From NCBI GenBank assembly GCA_002419295.1, contig DIFW01000034.1, positions 1-64,000 of the forward strand: a DNA stretch of 64,000 nucleotides, written 5' to 3'. Shown piece after piece: positions 48,379-56,995 of this stretch. Source of the stretch: Patescibacteria group bacterium UBA5738. Lineage in GTDB: Bacteria; Patescibacteriota; Minisyncoccia; Minisyncoccales; UBA5738. The translations under genes were made by a program, and so were the position numbers. Below the pieces are notes generated by a model. The model had not been told where the DNA came from. It saw only the letters and a program-made list of their open reading frames with translations, and made no database searches. The number at the start of each line of letters is the position of its first letter. Within the stretch, counting starts at the first letter, position 1.

Positions 48379-50547
48379 ATGAAAACTTTATCCAGCCGCT
48401 ACGATCCCAATGGAAGTGAAAGCAAAATCTATCAAAATTGGGAAAAGAAAGGTTATTTTAATCCGGACAAAATTAAAGCAAGGTCAAAAAAGATTTTTTC
48501 AATGGTTTTGCCTCCGCCCAATGTTACCGGCACTTTGCATATGGGGCATGCGTTAAATATCACTATTCAGGACGCGCTGGTGCGCTATCATCGGATGAAG
48601 GGAGACGCCGCGATTTGGATTCCGGGCAGTGATCATGCGGGGATCGGTCTACAAAGCACTCTGGAAAAAAAACTCAAAAAAGACGGTATCAGCCGCTTTG
48701 ATTTGGGGCGCGACAAATTTCTTCAAAAAGCTTGGGAGTGGAAAAAACTCTATGGTGATATCATTCTCAACCAGATCCGTGCCATGGGTGCGTCTTGCGA
48801 TTGGTCGCGGAAAAAATTCACCATGGACGAAGATTATGTCAATGCGGTTGAGACAGCTTTCATTCACTATCATAAGCAGGGATGGGTTTACCGGGGCCAG
48901 CGGGTGGTGAATTGGTGTCCGCGTTGCGGCACTTCGATTTCAGATCTGGAGACCGACTATGTTGCCGAAGATTCAAAACTTTGGCATTTGAAATATCCCA
49001 TTCAAGATGAACCCGGCAGATATGTTGTCGTGGCGACAACTCGCCCGGAAACAATGCTGGGCGATACCGCGGTGGCGGTAAATCCAAAAGATGGTCGCTA
49101 TAAAAACTTAATTGGCAGGAACGCGATCTTGCCGATTTTGGAGCGCGCGGTTCCGATTATCGCCGATGACAGCATTGATATTGGTTTTGGCACCGGGGCG
49201 GTGAAAATTACTCCGGCGCACGATTTGAACGATTGGCAGATCGGGCAAAAGCATAAATTGCCGCTGATCTCCGTGATTGATGAACGAGGCAAGATAAACG
49301 ATAATGCGCCGGAGGTCTATCGCGGGATGAAAGCTATTGAAGCGCGGCAAAAGATAGTTGATGACTTGGAAAAAATCGGTTTAGTGGCCAAAATTGAAGA
49401 TTACGAGCACCAAGCGCCCAAATGTTCCCGTTGTTCGGCGGCGATACAATTGATCCCGTCAATGCAATGGTTTGTAAAAATGGATGAATTGGCTAAAAAA
49501 GCCTTGCAGGCCGGAAAAGCGGGAAAGGTCAAATTTCATCCCAAGCGCTGGGAGCAGGTATATTATGCATGGCTCAAAGAGCCGCGCGATTGGTGCGTGT
49601 CGCGCCAATTGTGGTGGGGACAACGCCTGCCGGTGTGGTTCTGTCAAAATGATCCGGAAAGGTATTTTATTGCGGTAGAGGAACCTAAAAAATGTGAAAT
49701 TTGCGGAAAATGCCAGCCCCAACGCTCCGCGGATGTTTTTGATACTTGGTTTTCTTCGGTATTGTGGCCGCTGGCGGTTTTTGGGTGGCCCAAAATTACC
49801 AAAGATCTCAAAAAATTCTATCCTACCGCGGTTTTAACCACCGGCCGCGATATTATCAATCTTTGGGTGGCGCGGATGGTGTTTTCGGGAATGGAGTTTA
49901 TGGGAAAAGCGCCGTTTGCGCAGGTGGTTATTAACGCGATGGTTTTAACCAAAGACGGCAAAAGAATGTCAAAATCACTGGGCACCGGTATTGACCCCAT
50001 GATGTTGATTGAAAAATACGGCACCGATGCTACGCGGTTTGGATTGGCATGGCAGGTGAGCGAATCGCAGGACCTGCATTTCAACGAAGACAACATGATC
50101 GCCGGGCAAAAGTTTTGCAACAAGATATGGAATGCCGCAAGATTTGTTTTAAATCAATCGGAAGGGGAAAAGAATATATATTCGCTGGTCGCAAAACCCA
50201 AACCAATCACTGTATCAGACAAAAAAATCCTCGCGGCGTTGGCGAAAATTGCCAAATCAACCGAAAAAAATATCAATAAATATGCTATCGGCGCGGCGAT
50301 TCGCGATCTTTACGACTTTTTCTGGCATGAATTTTGCGATGCTTACATTGAAGCCGCCAAAAATCAAATCCGCGCGGCAAAAAACAAAACCCAAGTCCAA
50401 AACACTCAAAAAATTTTGATTTATGTTTTGGCAAATTCCCTCAAGCTCCTGCATCCTTTTATGCCGTTTATCACCGAAGAGCTTTGGCAATCAATGCCGC
50501 TGAAAAACAAAAAAGACCTCATCGTTGAATCTTGGCCCAAACTCTAA
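48379..50547 (+). CDS. valS: Valine-tRNA ligase, compact form
   Basis: 722 residues, against about 880-950 in most bacteria. Class I synthetase with the HIGH motif as TLHMGHAL (about 55), an editing CP1 domain (TTRPETMLGDTAVAV, GTGAVKITPAHD), and KRMSKSLG (about 530). Zn-knuckle pairs WCPRCG, KCSRC and CEICGKC are present. The WIPGSDHAGIGLQ segment is ValRS-specific. The C-terminal coiled coil that grips the tRNA is missing; the protein ends soon after the anticodon-binding helical domain. Confidence 0.94.
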   Translation: MKTLSSRYDPNGSESKIYQNWEKKGYFNPDKIKARSKKIFSMVLPPPNVTGTLHMGHALNITIQDALVRYHRMKGDAAIWIPGSDHAGIGLQSTLEKKLKKDGISRFDLGRDKFLQKAWEWKKLYGDIILNQIRAMGASCDWSRKKFTMDEDYVNAVETAFIHYHKQGWVYRGQRVVNWCPRCGTSISDLETDYVAEDSKLWHLKYPIQDEPGRYVVVATTRPETMLGDTAVAVNPKDGRYKNLIGRNAILPILERAVPIIADDSIDIGFGTGAVKITPAHDLNDWQIGQKHKLPLISVIDERGKINDNAPEVYRGMKAIEARQKIVDDLEKIGLVAKIEDYEHQAPKCSRCSAAIQLIPSMQWFVKMDELAKKALQAGKAGKVKFHPKRWEQVYYAWLKEPRDWCVSRQLWWGQRLPVWFCQNDPERYFIAVEEPKKCEICGKCQPQRSADVFDTWFSSVLWPLAVFGWPKITKDLKKFYPTAVLTTGRDIINLWVARMVFSGMEFMGKAPFAQVVINAMVLTKDGKRMSKSLGTGIDPMMLIEKYGTDATRFGLAWQVSESQDLHFNEDNMIAGQKFCNKIWNAARFVLNQSEGEKNIYSLVAKPKPITVSDKKILAALAKIAKSTEKNINKYAIGAAIRDLYDFFWHEFCDAYIEAAKNQIRAAKNKTQVQNTQKILIYVLANSLKLLHPFMPFITEELWQSMPLKNKKDLIVESWPKL

Positions 50548-50560
50548 AAAAGCGAAAAAT

Positions 50561-51265
50561 ATGTCTTTTGAGAACTTTAAAGAAACCCAAGAAAATGATC
50601 CGGAATACCAAAAGCGGCTTAAAACATGGGAAGAAAAGGAAAAATATTTTAGCGGGTCGGGAAACGAAGATGACGATGATTTTGATGGCCCTTTTTATGA
50701 AGAAGAGTCGTGGATAGATAAAAAAATAAAAGAATTGGTGATTGGATTGAACCTTATTGGCGTAGAAACAAATTTTTCTTGCGAGGGGCATCTCAAGGGC
50801 GTTGTTAGATTTCTTTCAAAAGGGCATATTGATGATCATGGGGATGAATATCTTGAAGAAATAGAAAATCCGCCTCTTGAAGGGGCTTGGAGCAATCCAT
50901 ATGTTGGTTTTATCCTTCAACCCAAGAGAAAAATATTCGCGCGTACCGAAAAGGAGCAACGAAAGTTAAATAGAAAGGAATACATGGCAGTTACCAAATT
51001 GCAATCACTGATTGATGAATTTTATCAAGAGCAAGACGGTGAATTGCCGGAAATCAAAGTGCGACTTAAAGAGCACGAAAGCAGATATTCCGATTATTTA
51101 ATTACTTGTAGTGACGCAGAAGAGACAGAGAGCATTTCGGGCCCCGATGATCATGATGAATTGGAGCGATTGGCAATTGAAAGATTAAAAAAAGAACAGC
51201 AAGAAATTTTAAGATTTAGCGAATTTTTAAAGAAAAAATACTTAGAAACCGGATTTCACATATAA
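50561..51265 (+). CDS. Hypothetical protein
   Basis: 234 residues from the ATG at 50561. Acidic, helical, without signal or membrane segment. A central part (LVIGLNLIGVETNFSCEGHLKG) looks like the opening of a small alpha/beta domain with a conserved-type SCEGH motif; the final third is a charged helix (ERLAIERLKKEQQEILRF). Function unknown. It lies 13 bp after valS and 16 bp before a GNAT gene. Confidence 0.65.
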   Translation: MSFENFKETQENDPEYQKRLKTWEEKEKYFSGSGNEDDDDFDGPFYEEESWIDKKIKELVIGLNLIGVETNFSCEGHLKGVVRFLSKGHIDDHGDEYLEEIENPPLEGAWSNPYVGFILQPKRKIFARTEKEQRKLNRKEYMAVTKLQSLIDEFYQEQDGELPEIKVRLKEHESRYSDYLITCSDAEETESISGPDDHDELERLAIERLKKEQQEILRFSEFLKKKYLETGFHI

Positions 51266-51281
51266 AAATCAAATTGGAATT

Positions 51282-51701
51282 ATGAATCAGAAATACCGCG
51301 AATCAATATCAAAAGAAATTGAAGCGGAAAAAATAGACGATTTGCAAGCATCAATCGGATGGCAGAAAAGAGGCAATAAAAAATGGAAAGAAAGCTTGGC
51401 CAAATCGTTCTTTGTTTACAGCGTTTGGGACAACGATAAGCTGATCGGAATGGGTAGAATTCTTGAGGACGGAACAATGTGCATGTTCTATGATATTATG
51501 GTGCATAAAGATTATCAGGGAAAAGGCATAGGAAAGATGATTGTTAAAAATTTGGTGAATCAAATAAAAAATAAAGACTATCACTCAATAAACCTGTTTA
51601 TGGATAATGAATTGCTTGAGCTATTTTATGGAAAATTCGGTTTTGAACCGTTGGGAACAGGCATGCGGTGCAAAAAATATATGAAAAAATATCCAAAATA
51701 A
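51282..51701 (+). CDS. GNAT family N-acetyltransferase
   Basis: 139 residues, single GNAT domain: YSVWDNDKLIGMGRILEDG (motif C/D strands), MVHKDYQGKGIGKMIVKNLV (acetyl-CoA loop, Q/R-x-x-G-x-G/A) and LFYGKFGFEPLGTGM at the end. The acceptor substrate is unknown. It ends just before a strong terminator. Confidence 0.9.
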   Translation: MNQKYRESISKEIEAEKIDDLQASIGWQKRGNKKWKESLAKSFFVYSVWDNDKLIGMGRILEDGTMCMFYDIMVHKDYQGKGIGKMIVKNLVNQIKNKDYHSINLFMDNELLELFYGKFGFEPLGTGMRCKKYMKKYPK

Positions 51702-51732
51702 TTGCTTAAATTTATCTATTCTTTACCAAAAG

Positions 51733-51764
51733 AAAATTGCGGGGGTCTAATCCCCGCAATTTTT
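51733..51764 (+). terminator. Terminator after the GNAT gene
   Basis: AAAATTGCGGGG / CCCCGCAATTTT, a perfect 12-bp stem with a 7-nt loop, then a G and TT. Confidence 0.92.
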
Positions 51765-51806
51765 GTTATGTTATTCCATTTTTAAACTTTTTGTCGGAAT
51801 AATGGA

Positions 51807-51834
51807 TTGCAAAGCGAAATTAGTGCGCTAAAAT
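51807..51834 (+). promoter_or_regulatory. Promoter of radC
   Basis: TTGCAA at 51807-51812, a 16-bp spacer and TAAAAT at 51829-51834. The expected start coincides with the GTG at 51841, so the mRNA would be leaderless or have a 6-nt leader. Confidence 0.65.
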
Positions 51835-51846
51835 AAAATTGTGAAG

Positions 51847-52500
51847 ATGAAAGATATTGCGAAAATTGACCGGCCGCGGGAAAAATTGGAAAAATATGGC
51901 GCGGCAAAATTGGCGAACGCCGAATTGCTGGCGGTGCTTTTGGGATCGGGGATAAGGGGATTGAATGTGGTGGAATTGTCAAGAAAAATCGTGAAATTGA
52001 TTGCCAAAAACGGCGCGGAAAAAATTAAATTGGAAGATTTGCTCAAAGAAAAAGGTTTGGGCAAAGCAAAAGCGTTGCAGATAATCGCGGCATTGGAATT
52101 GGGAAAGCGGATGAATCCGGGCAAAAAACCGGAAATTTTGGCACCCGAGGATATTTGGAAGTTATGCGGCGATTTTCGCGGTTCCAAAAAGGAGCATTTC
52201 GCGGTTTTTTATTTGGACACTATGAATACACTGATTGAAAGGCAAATAATTTCGATTGGCACGCTTAATGCCAGCTTGGTGCATCCGCGCGAAGTCTTTG
52301 AGCCGGCAGTCTCTCTTCATGCCGCCGGCATAATCGCCGTCCATAATCATCCCAGCGGGAATATCGAACCGTCTCAAGATGACTTGGCGATCACCAAAAG
52401 ATTGACCGATGCCGGAAAAATTTTGGGCATTATATTAACCGACCATATCATTTTGACTGCCAATGATTTCACCAGTTTCAAAAACAAAGGGATGATTTGA
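51847..52500 (+). CDS. radC: RadC family JAB-domain protein
   Basis: 217 residues from the ATG at 51847; an in-frame GTG at 51841 lies at the expected transcription start. UPF0758 N-terminal domain (DRPREKLEKYGAAKLANAELLAVLLGSG) with a helix-hairpin-helix, and a JAMM domain with the metal ligands HNHPSGNIEPSQDD. Despite the name, the DNA-repair role is not established; these metallo-proteins may act in DNA metabolism. It precedes a toxin-antitoxin module. Confidence 0.92.
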   Translation: MKDIAKIDRPREKLEKYGAAKLANAELLAVLLGSGIRGLNVVELSRKIVKLIAKNGAEKIKLEDLLKEKGLGKAKALQIIAALELGKRMNPGKKPEILAPEDIWKLCGDFRGSKKEHFAVFYLDTMNTLIERQIISIGTLNASLVHPREVFEPAVSLHAAGIIAVHNHPSGNIEPSQDDLAITKRLTDAGKILGIILTDHIILTANDFTSFKNKGMI

Positions 52501-52502
52501 CA

Positions 52503-52526
52503 ATAATAACGGATGTGCGTTATTAT
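52503..52526. promoter_or_regulatory. Operator palindrome of the toxin-antitoxin module
   Basis: ATAATAACG - 6 nt - CGTTATTAT, perfect 9-bp arms. An extended -10 box (TGC-TAAAAT, 52534-52542) follows at once, so an antitoxin-toxin complex bound here would block the promoter. Confidence 0.7.
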
Positions 52527-52558
52527 GTACATATGCTAAAATCTAAATTGACGCATCT

Positions 52559-52921
52559 ATGAATCCCAAAACCACAATTTCAATCTCCGAAGCAAGAAAA
52601 AGAATATTTCAACTTGCCGAGGAAATCCAAAAGCCCGGAGTTTATTACACTTTCACCGAAAAGGGGCGGCCAAAAGCTGTTTTGCTGTCGGCTGAAGAAT
52701 TTGATTCAATATTGGAAACAATGGAAGTAATGCGCGAATTTCCAAATCTTGACAAAGACATTGCCGAAGCGGATCGGGCGGTTAAGACCGGAGAATATAA
52801 GAAATGGATAACTTTAGAGACGCTTCTTGAAAAAGAAGGTTTTGTTGTGGCGGAAAAAGCGAAAAACAAATATGGAATTTCAAGCAAGATTAAAGCTAAA
52901 GGCGCAAAGAGAATTAAATAA
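52559..52921 (+). CDS. Antitoxin, Phd/YefM family
   Basis: 120 residues. The N-terminal Phd/YefM DNA-binding fold is clear (TTISISEARKRIFQLAEEIQKPGVYYTFTEKGRPKAVLLSAEEFDSI). The C-terminal half, a helical toxin-binding tail, is longer than usual. It probably neutralises the RelE-like toxin encoded next and represses the operon through the palindrome at 52503-52526. Confidence 0.88.
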   Translation: MNPKTTISISEARKRIFQLAEEIQKPGVYYTFTEKGRPKAVLLSAEEFDSILETMEVMREFPNLDKDIAEADRAVKTGEYKKWITLETLLEKEGFVVAEKAKNKYGISSKIKAKGAKRIK

Positions 52922-53120
52922 TCTTTCCCCGAAAGATTATTGTCGCGCCATGGAGGCAATAAGTTTAATTGCCATTAATCCATTTGCCAATAAAAAATTG
53001 CGAGGGGAATATCGCAGTTGTTATTCTTATCGGTTTTGGCCGTATCGAATTATTTATAAAATTTATAAAAAAGAATTGATCGTTATTATTGATATCGGTC
53101 ATCGGCAAGATATTTATTAA
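52872..53120 (+). CDS. Toxin, RelE/ParE family
   Basis: 82 residues from the ATG at 52872, which lies 50 bp inside the antitoxin gene. RelE fold: FQARLKLKAQRELNNLSPKDYCRAMEAISLIAINPF, LRGEYRSCYSYRFWPYRIIYKIYKKELIVIIDIGHRQDIY. The typical R-x-G-x-YR-I-Y and GHR-x-x-Y residues are kept, consistent with a ribosome-dependent mRNA endonuclease; ParE-like activity is an alternative. Confidence 0.87.
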   Translation: MEFQARLKLKAQRELNNLSPKDYCRAMEAISLIAINPFANKKLRGEYRSCYSYRFWPYRIIYKIYKKELIVIIDIGHRQDIY

Positions 53121-53131
53121 GTCAAATTATT

Positions 53132-53419
53132 ATGTCTGGTGCGTTTTATTCGCAACAAACTGATTACGGGATGTTGGCGGTTGACGGCAAGCCGCCGGTT
53201 TTTTGGCTTGTCCGCGATTTGGACAATCGCGCCGACCGCGTCAAACATCTGGAATTTCATATTGAGCGCGGCGATTATTTTTCGGTGTTGGCGACAATTG
53301 TCAATATTGCTCTCAAAGAGCCGGATTTTGAAAAAGAAAAAATATTTTCCAAACTCTACGAAGACCTCCAATATCTTCAAGAAAACTACGACATCGTCAA
53401 AAAAATTGCCGCCAAATAA
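53132..53419 (+). CDS. Conserved-looking hypothetical protein
   Basis: 95 residues, mostly helical, beginning SGAFYSQQTDYGMLAVDGKPPVFWLVRDLDN. No signal, membrane segment or known motif. It begins 11 bp after the toxin gene, but nothing in it suggests a role in the toxin-antitoxin module. Function unknown. Confidence 0.65.
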   Translation: MSGAFYSQQTDYGMLAVDGKPPVFWLVRDLDNRADRVKHLEFHIERGDYFSVLATIVNIALKEPDFEKEKIFSKLYEDLQYLQENYDIVKKIAAK

Positions 53420-53571
53420 AATTCGCAATCAAAATCATTTATTTTTGCGGGTTTTTGCCGTTTTACGCTACGGGGCATGCCCGGAGGGAAAAGGGTTTTG
53501 AGGCGAAAATGATGGCATTGTTTAGCGGGGAAGGTTGGCGTCAAGCCGGCGTAAAAATAATTGGTTAGCGC

Positions 53572-55419
53572 ATGAAAACATTGCTTAAAAAGTATTTTGG
53601 TTATGATTATTTCCGACCATTGCAGGAAGAGATTATTAATCGCGTTTTGAGCGGAAACGATTGTTTTGTGCTGATGCCCACGGGCGGGGGAAAATCGCTT
53701 TGTTATCAATTGCCAGCATTGAAAATGGAGGGGTTGGCATTGGTGATTTCGCCGCTGATTGCGCTGATGAAAGATCAAGTGGATGCTCTGCGAACTTGCG
53801 GGGTAAGCGCGGAGTTTATCAATTCAGCTCTGTCGCCAAAACAGATTGAAGAAATCTGCCAACGAATAAAAAATAACGAGGTCAAGATTTTATATGTGGC
53901 GCCGGAAAGATTTGCGTTGCCGGGATTTCAGGAATTTTTGAAAAAGTTGCGCGTCAGTTTGATTGCCGTGGACGAAGCGCACTGTATTTCCGAATGGGGG
54001 CATGATTTCAGGCCGGATTACCGATGCTTGAATTCACTGAAAGAAATTTTTCCCGATGTGCCGTTGCTGGCGTTAACCGCGACTGCGACCAAGAGGGTGC
54101 GAGAGGATATCATCAATCAATTGCGATTGAGAGATGCGGAGGTTTTTGTTTCAAGTTTCAATCGTGCCAATTTGCATGTTCGCGTAATTGAAAAAAAACA
54201 GGCTTTTCCCAAGTTAATAAAATTGCTGGAAAACTACCGCAACGAGCCGGTGATTATTTATTGTTTTTCGCGTAAAGAAACCGAAGAGATTGCGGAAAAA
54301 TTACGAAGTTGCCGATTTATGGCACAAGCTTATCATGCCGGGTTGAGCGCGAAAGAGAGGAACAAAGTGCAGGAATCATTCACCCGCGATGAAACGCGTA
54401 TTATTGTCGCCACCATTGCTTTTGGGATGGGAATTGACAAGCCGGATGTGCGGCTGGTGGTACATTACACTTATCCCAAGACGCTGGAAGGATATTATCA
54501 GGAGATCGGGCGGGCGGGCCGCGATAATTTGCCCAGCGAATGCGTTTTGTTTTATACTTATGCCGATACGCGCAAGCACGAGTTTTTTATTAATAAAATT
54601 GAGGATGATCTTTTGCGGAAGAAGGCGTTGGAAAAATTGGGATGCGTGATGAATTACGCGGAATTGAGTACTTGCCGAAAAAAATATCTGCTTGCCTATT
54701 TTAATGAGGAATTGTCAGGCGATAATTGCGGAAGTTGCGACATATGCTTGCCAAAACAAAGAGTTCAAAAATCCACTGACTTTTTTGACGCGACGATAAT
54801 TACCAAGAAGATACTTTCGGCGGTGGCGAGACTTAAAAGTCGTTTTGGAAAAAATTATGTGGCGGACATTCTTTTGGGGAGCAACAACGAAAAAATTTCA
54901 ATCAATGGACATGGCAACCTTTCGGTTTACGGGATCGTAAACGATTTTTCAAAAGTGGAATTATTGCAAATTATCGAGAATTTGGTTCAAATCGGTTATT
55001 TGGCAAAATCTGAAGATTTGTGTTTGGCATTGATAATGACTAAAACGGGTGCCGAGTTTATGCGGGGAAGTGAAAAATTGATAATGCCGGCATTGGAGCC
55101 AAGTAAAAAATATGAGCCAAGAAAAGAACTGCCGACCAAAAATTTTGGCACCGGATATGATAATGATTTATTTGAAAAATTAAGGGCCGTGCGTAAGAGA
55201 TTGGCGGATGAAATGGGAGCGCCTCCTTTTGTGGTGTTTGGCAATGCGCCATTGCAGGATATGGCGCGCCGCTATCCCAAAAACGAAGAAGAGTTTTTGC
55301 GAATAAACGGAGTTGGCGCGGTTAAGCTGAAACAATTCGGCAAATATTTTTTAAAAGCAATCAATGATTTTATGAAGGAAAACGGCGCAAAAGATTTTAA
55401 TCAAAACAATGAATTATAG
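53572..55419 (+). CDS. recQ: ATP-dependent DNA helicase RecQ
   Basis: 615 residues. 3'-5' DNA helicase. Motif 0 (FGYDYFRPLQEEII), Walker A MPTGGGKSLCYQ, DEAH box VDEAHCISEWGHDFRPDY, LTATAT, motif V/VI (IAFGMGIDKPDVR, YQEIGRAGRD), the zinc site (CRKKYLLAYFNEE, CGSCDIC), an RQC winged helix and a C-terminal HRDC domain (LFEKLRAVRKRLADEMGAPPFVVFGNAPLQDMA). Complete and of the usual length. Confidence 0.96.
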   Translation: MKTLLKKYFGYDYFRPLQEEIINRVLSGNDCFVLMPTGGGKSLCYQLPALKMEGLALVISPLIALMKDQVDALRTCGVSAEFINSALSPKQIEEICQRIKNNEVKILYVAPERFALPGFQEFLKKLRVSLIAVDEAHCISEWGHDFRPDYRCLNSLKEIFPDVPLLALTATATKRVREDIINQLRLRDAEVFVSSFNRANLHVRVIEKKQAFPKLIKLLENYRNEPVIIYCFSRKETEEIAEKLRSCRFMAQAYHAGLSAKERNKVQESFTRDETRIIVATIAFGMGIDKPDVRLVVHYTYPKTLEGYYQEIGRAGRDNLPSECVLFYTYADTRKHEFFINKIEDDLLRKKALEKLGCVMNYAELSTCRKKYLLAYFNEELSGDNCGSCDICLPKQRVQKSTDFFDATIITKKILSAVARLKSRFGKNYVADILLGSNNEKISINGHGNLSVYGIVNDFSKVELLQIIENLVQIGYLAKSEDLCLALIMTKTGAEFMRGSEKLIMPALEPSKKYEPRKELPTKNFGTGYDNDLFEKLRAVRKRLADEMGAPPFVVFGNAPLQDMARRYPKNEEEFLRINGVGAVKLKQFGKYFLKAINDFMKENGAKDFNQNNEL

Positions 55420-55518
55420 TAAAATAACTCACGAGATGTTCCGCTTGAAAGATGGAAGGGGTTGGGGGCTTGATGGTAAACAATAATCAAGGGGCGGCGG
55501 GGATTGGCGGGGCGGGCG

Positions 55519-55547
55519 TTGAAAAATGAGGGGAAATAGGGTAGGAT
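55519..55547 (+). promoter_or_regulatory. Promoter of aspS
   Basis: TTGAAA at 55519-55524, a 17-bp spacer and TAGGAT at 55542-55547. The expected start near 55554 is 2 nt before the ATG at 55556. Confidence 0.6.
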
Positions 55548-55555
55548 TTAGCATT

Positions 55556-56995
55556 ATGGATAAAATTATGGAAAATCAATCTCAAAAGGAACTGGCAAGG
55601 ACAATGATCGCTCAAACGCCGGGAATGGCCGGTCAAACGGTGCGGTTATGCGGCTGGGTGCAAATTGTGCGCGCCCATGGCAAGCTGATTTTTTTTGATT
55701 TGCGCGATCGAAGCGGTGTTATTCAAGCGGTGGTAATTCCCAAGGCGCCGTTTTTTGATTTGGCAAAGGAAGTGAGAAGCGAATGGGTGGTGGAGCTTGT
55801 CGGACAGGTGAATGTGCGGCCGGAAAATATGAAAAATGACAAAATTGCCACCGGCGGCGTGGAGATTGTCATTGAAGATTTGAAAATTTTATCAAAAGCT
55901 AAAACGCTTCCCATTTCCATTGACGGCGACGGCTATGAGATTGGCGAAGATAACCGTTTGAAATATCGTTATTTGGATTTGCGGCGCGCGCGTTTGCATC
56001 GCAATCTGGTAATGCGCCACAAGGTGATTAACTTTATGCGGCAGTTTCTGACCGGTCAGGGGTTTGTGGAGGTGGAAACGCCGTTATTAACCAAATCAAC
56101 GCCCGAAGGCGCGCGCGATTTTTTGGTGCCGTCGCGATTGCAAAAGGGCAATTTTTACGCGTTGCCGCAAAGTCCCCAGCAATACAAGCAACTTTTAATG
56201 GTGGCCGGGCTAGAGCGTTATTTTCAAATTGCGCGTTGTTTGCGCGATGAAGATCCGCGCGCGGACCGGCAAGCCGAGCATACCCAGCTTGATGTGGAAA
56301 TGTCGTTTGCCGATGAAGATGAGGTTTTGGATTTATCCGAAAAGATGTTTGTCGCGCTCGTGAAGGATTTGTTCCCGGATAAAAAAATCAGCCGGATTCC
56401 GTTTCCGAGGCTGACATGGAAAGAGTCAATGGAAAAATACGGTAGCGACAAACCGGACTTGCGTGAAGATAAAAACGATCCGAACGAACTCGCGTTTTGT
56501 TTTATAACCGATTTTCCGATGTTCGAATGGCTTGCCGGAGAAAAGAAATGGAACGCAATGCATCATCCTTTTACCAAACCGCGTACCGAAGATCCGGAGG
56601 AAATCAAAGCATGCCCGGAAAAAATTATGGCTTACCAGTATGATATGGCGTTAAATGGCTTTGAAATATTTTCCGGCAGTCTTCGGAATACGAATTTGGA
56701 AACTTTTACCGCGGTATTCGAGGTGGTCGGCCACACGCCCGAAGAGACCAAAAAACAATTTTCGCATTACTTTGAGGCCTTTTCTTATGGCGTGCCGCCG
56801 CATGGAGGCATGGCGCCGGGGATTGACCGCTTGTTGGCGGTGTTATTGGGCGAACCCAATATCCGTGAAGTGATGGCATTTCCCAAAACGGGGGATAACC
56901 GCGATTTAATGTTGGATGCGCCATCACCGGTGGAAGGGGCGCAGTTGGATGAGCTTGGCTTGGCGATTGTTAAAAAGGAAAAACCGGTAAAATGA
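55556..56995 (+). CDS. aspS: Aspartate-tRNA ligase without GAD insert
   Basis: About 479 residues from the ATG at 55556 (55568 is also possible). Class II synthetase: N-terminal OB anticodon domain (VRLCGWVQIVRAHGKLIFFDLRD), motif 1 (GFVEVETPLLTKSTPEGARDF), flipping-loop region PQSPQQYKQLLMVAGLERYFQIARCLRDED (motif 2) and motif 3 (GMAPGIDRLLAVLLG). The GAD domain of about 100 residues that bacterial AspRS has after YGSDKPDLR is absent; the chain runs directly on to FITDFPMFEW. It is the first gene of the second cell-wall block and overlaps the carboxypeptidase gene by 4 bp. Confidence 0.94.
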   Translation: MDKIMENQSQKELARTMIAQTPGMAGQTVRLCGWVQIVRAHGKLIFFDLRDRSGVIQAVVIPKAPFFDLAKEVRSEWVVELVGQVNVRPENMKNDKIATGGVEIVIEDLKILSKAKTLPISIDGDGYEIGEDNRLKYRYLDLRRARLHRNLVMRHKVINFMRQFLTGQGFVEVETPLLTKSTPEGARDFLVPSRLQKGNFYALPQSPQQYKQLLMVAGLERYFQIARCLRDEDPRADRQAEHTQLDVEMSFADEDEVLDLSEKMFVALVKDLFPDKKISRIPFPRLTWKESMEKYGSDKPDLREDKNDPNELAFCFITDFPMFEWLAGEKKWNAMHHPFTKPRTEDPEEIKACPEKIMAYQYDMALNGFEIFSGSLRNTNLETFTAVFEVVGHTPEETKKQFSHYFEAFSYGVPPHGGMAPGIDRLLAVLLGEPNIREVMAFPKTGDNRDLMLDAPSPVEGAQLDELGLAIVKKEKPVK

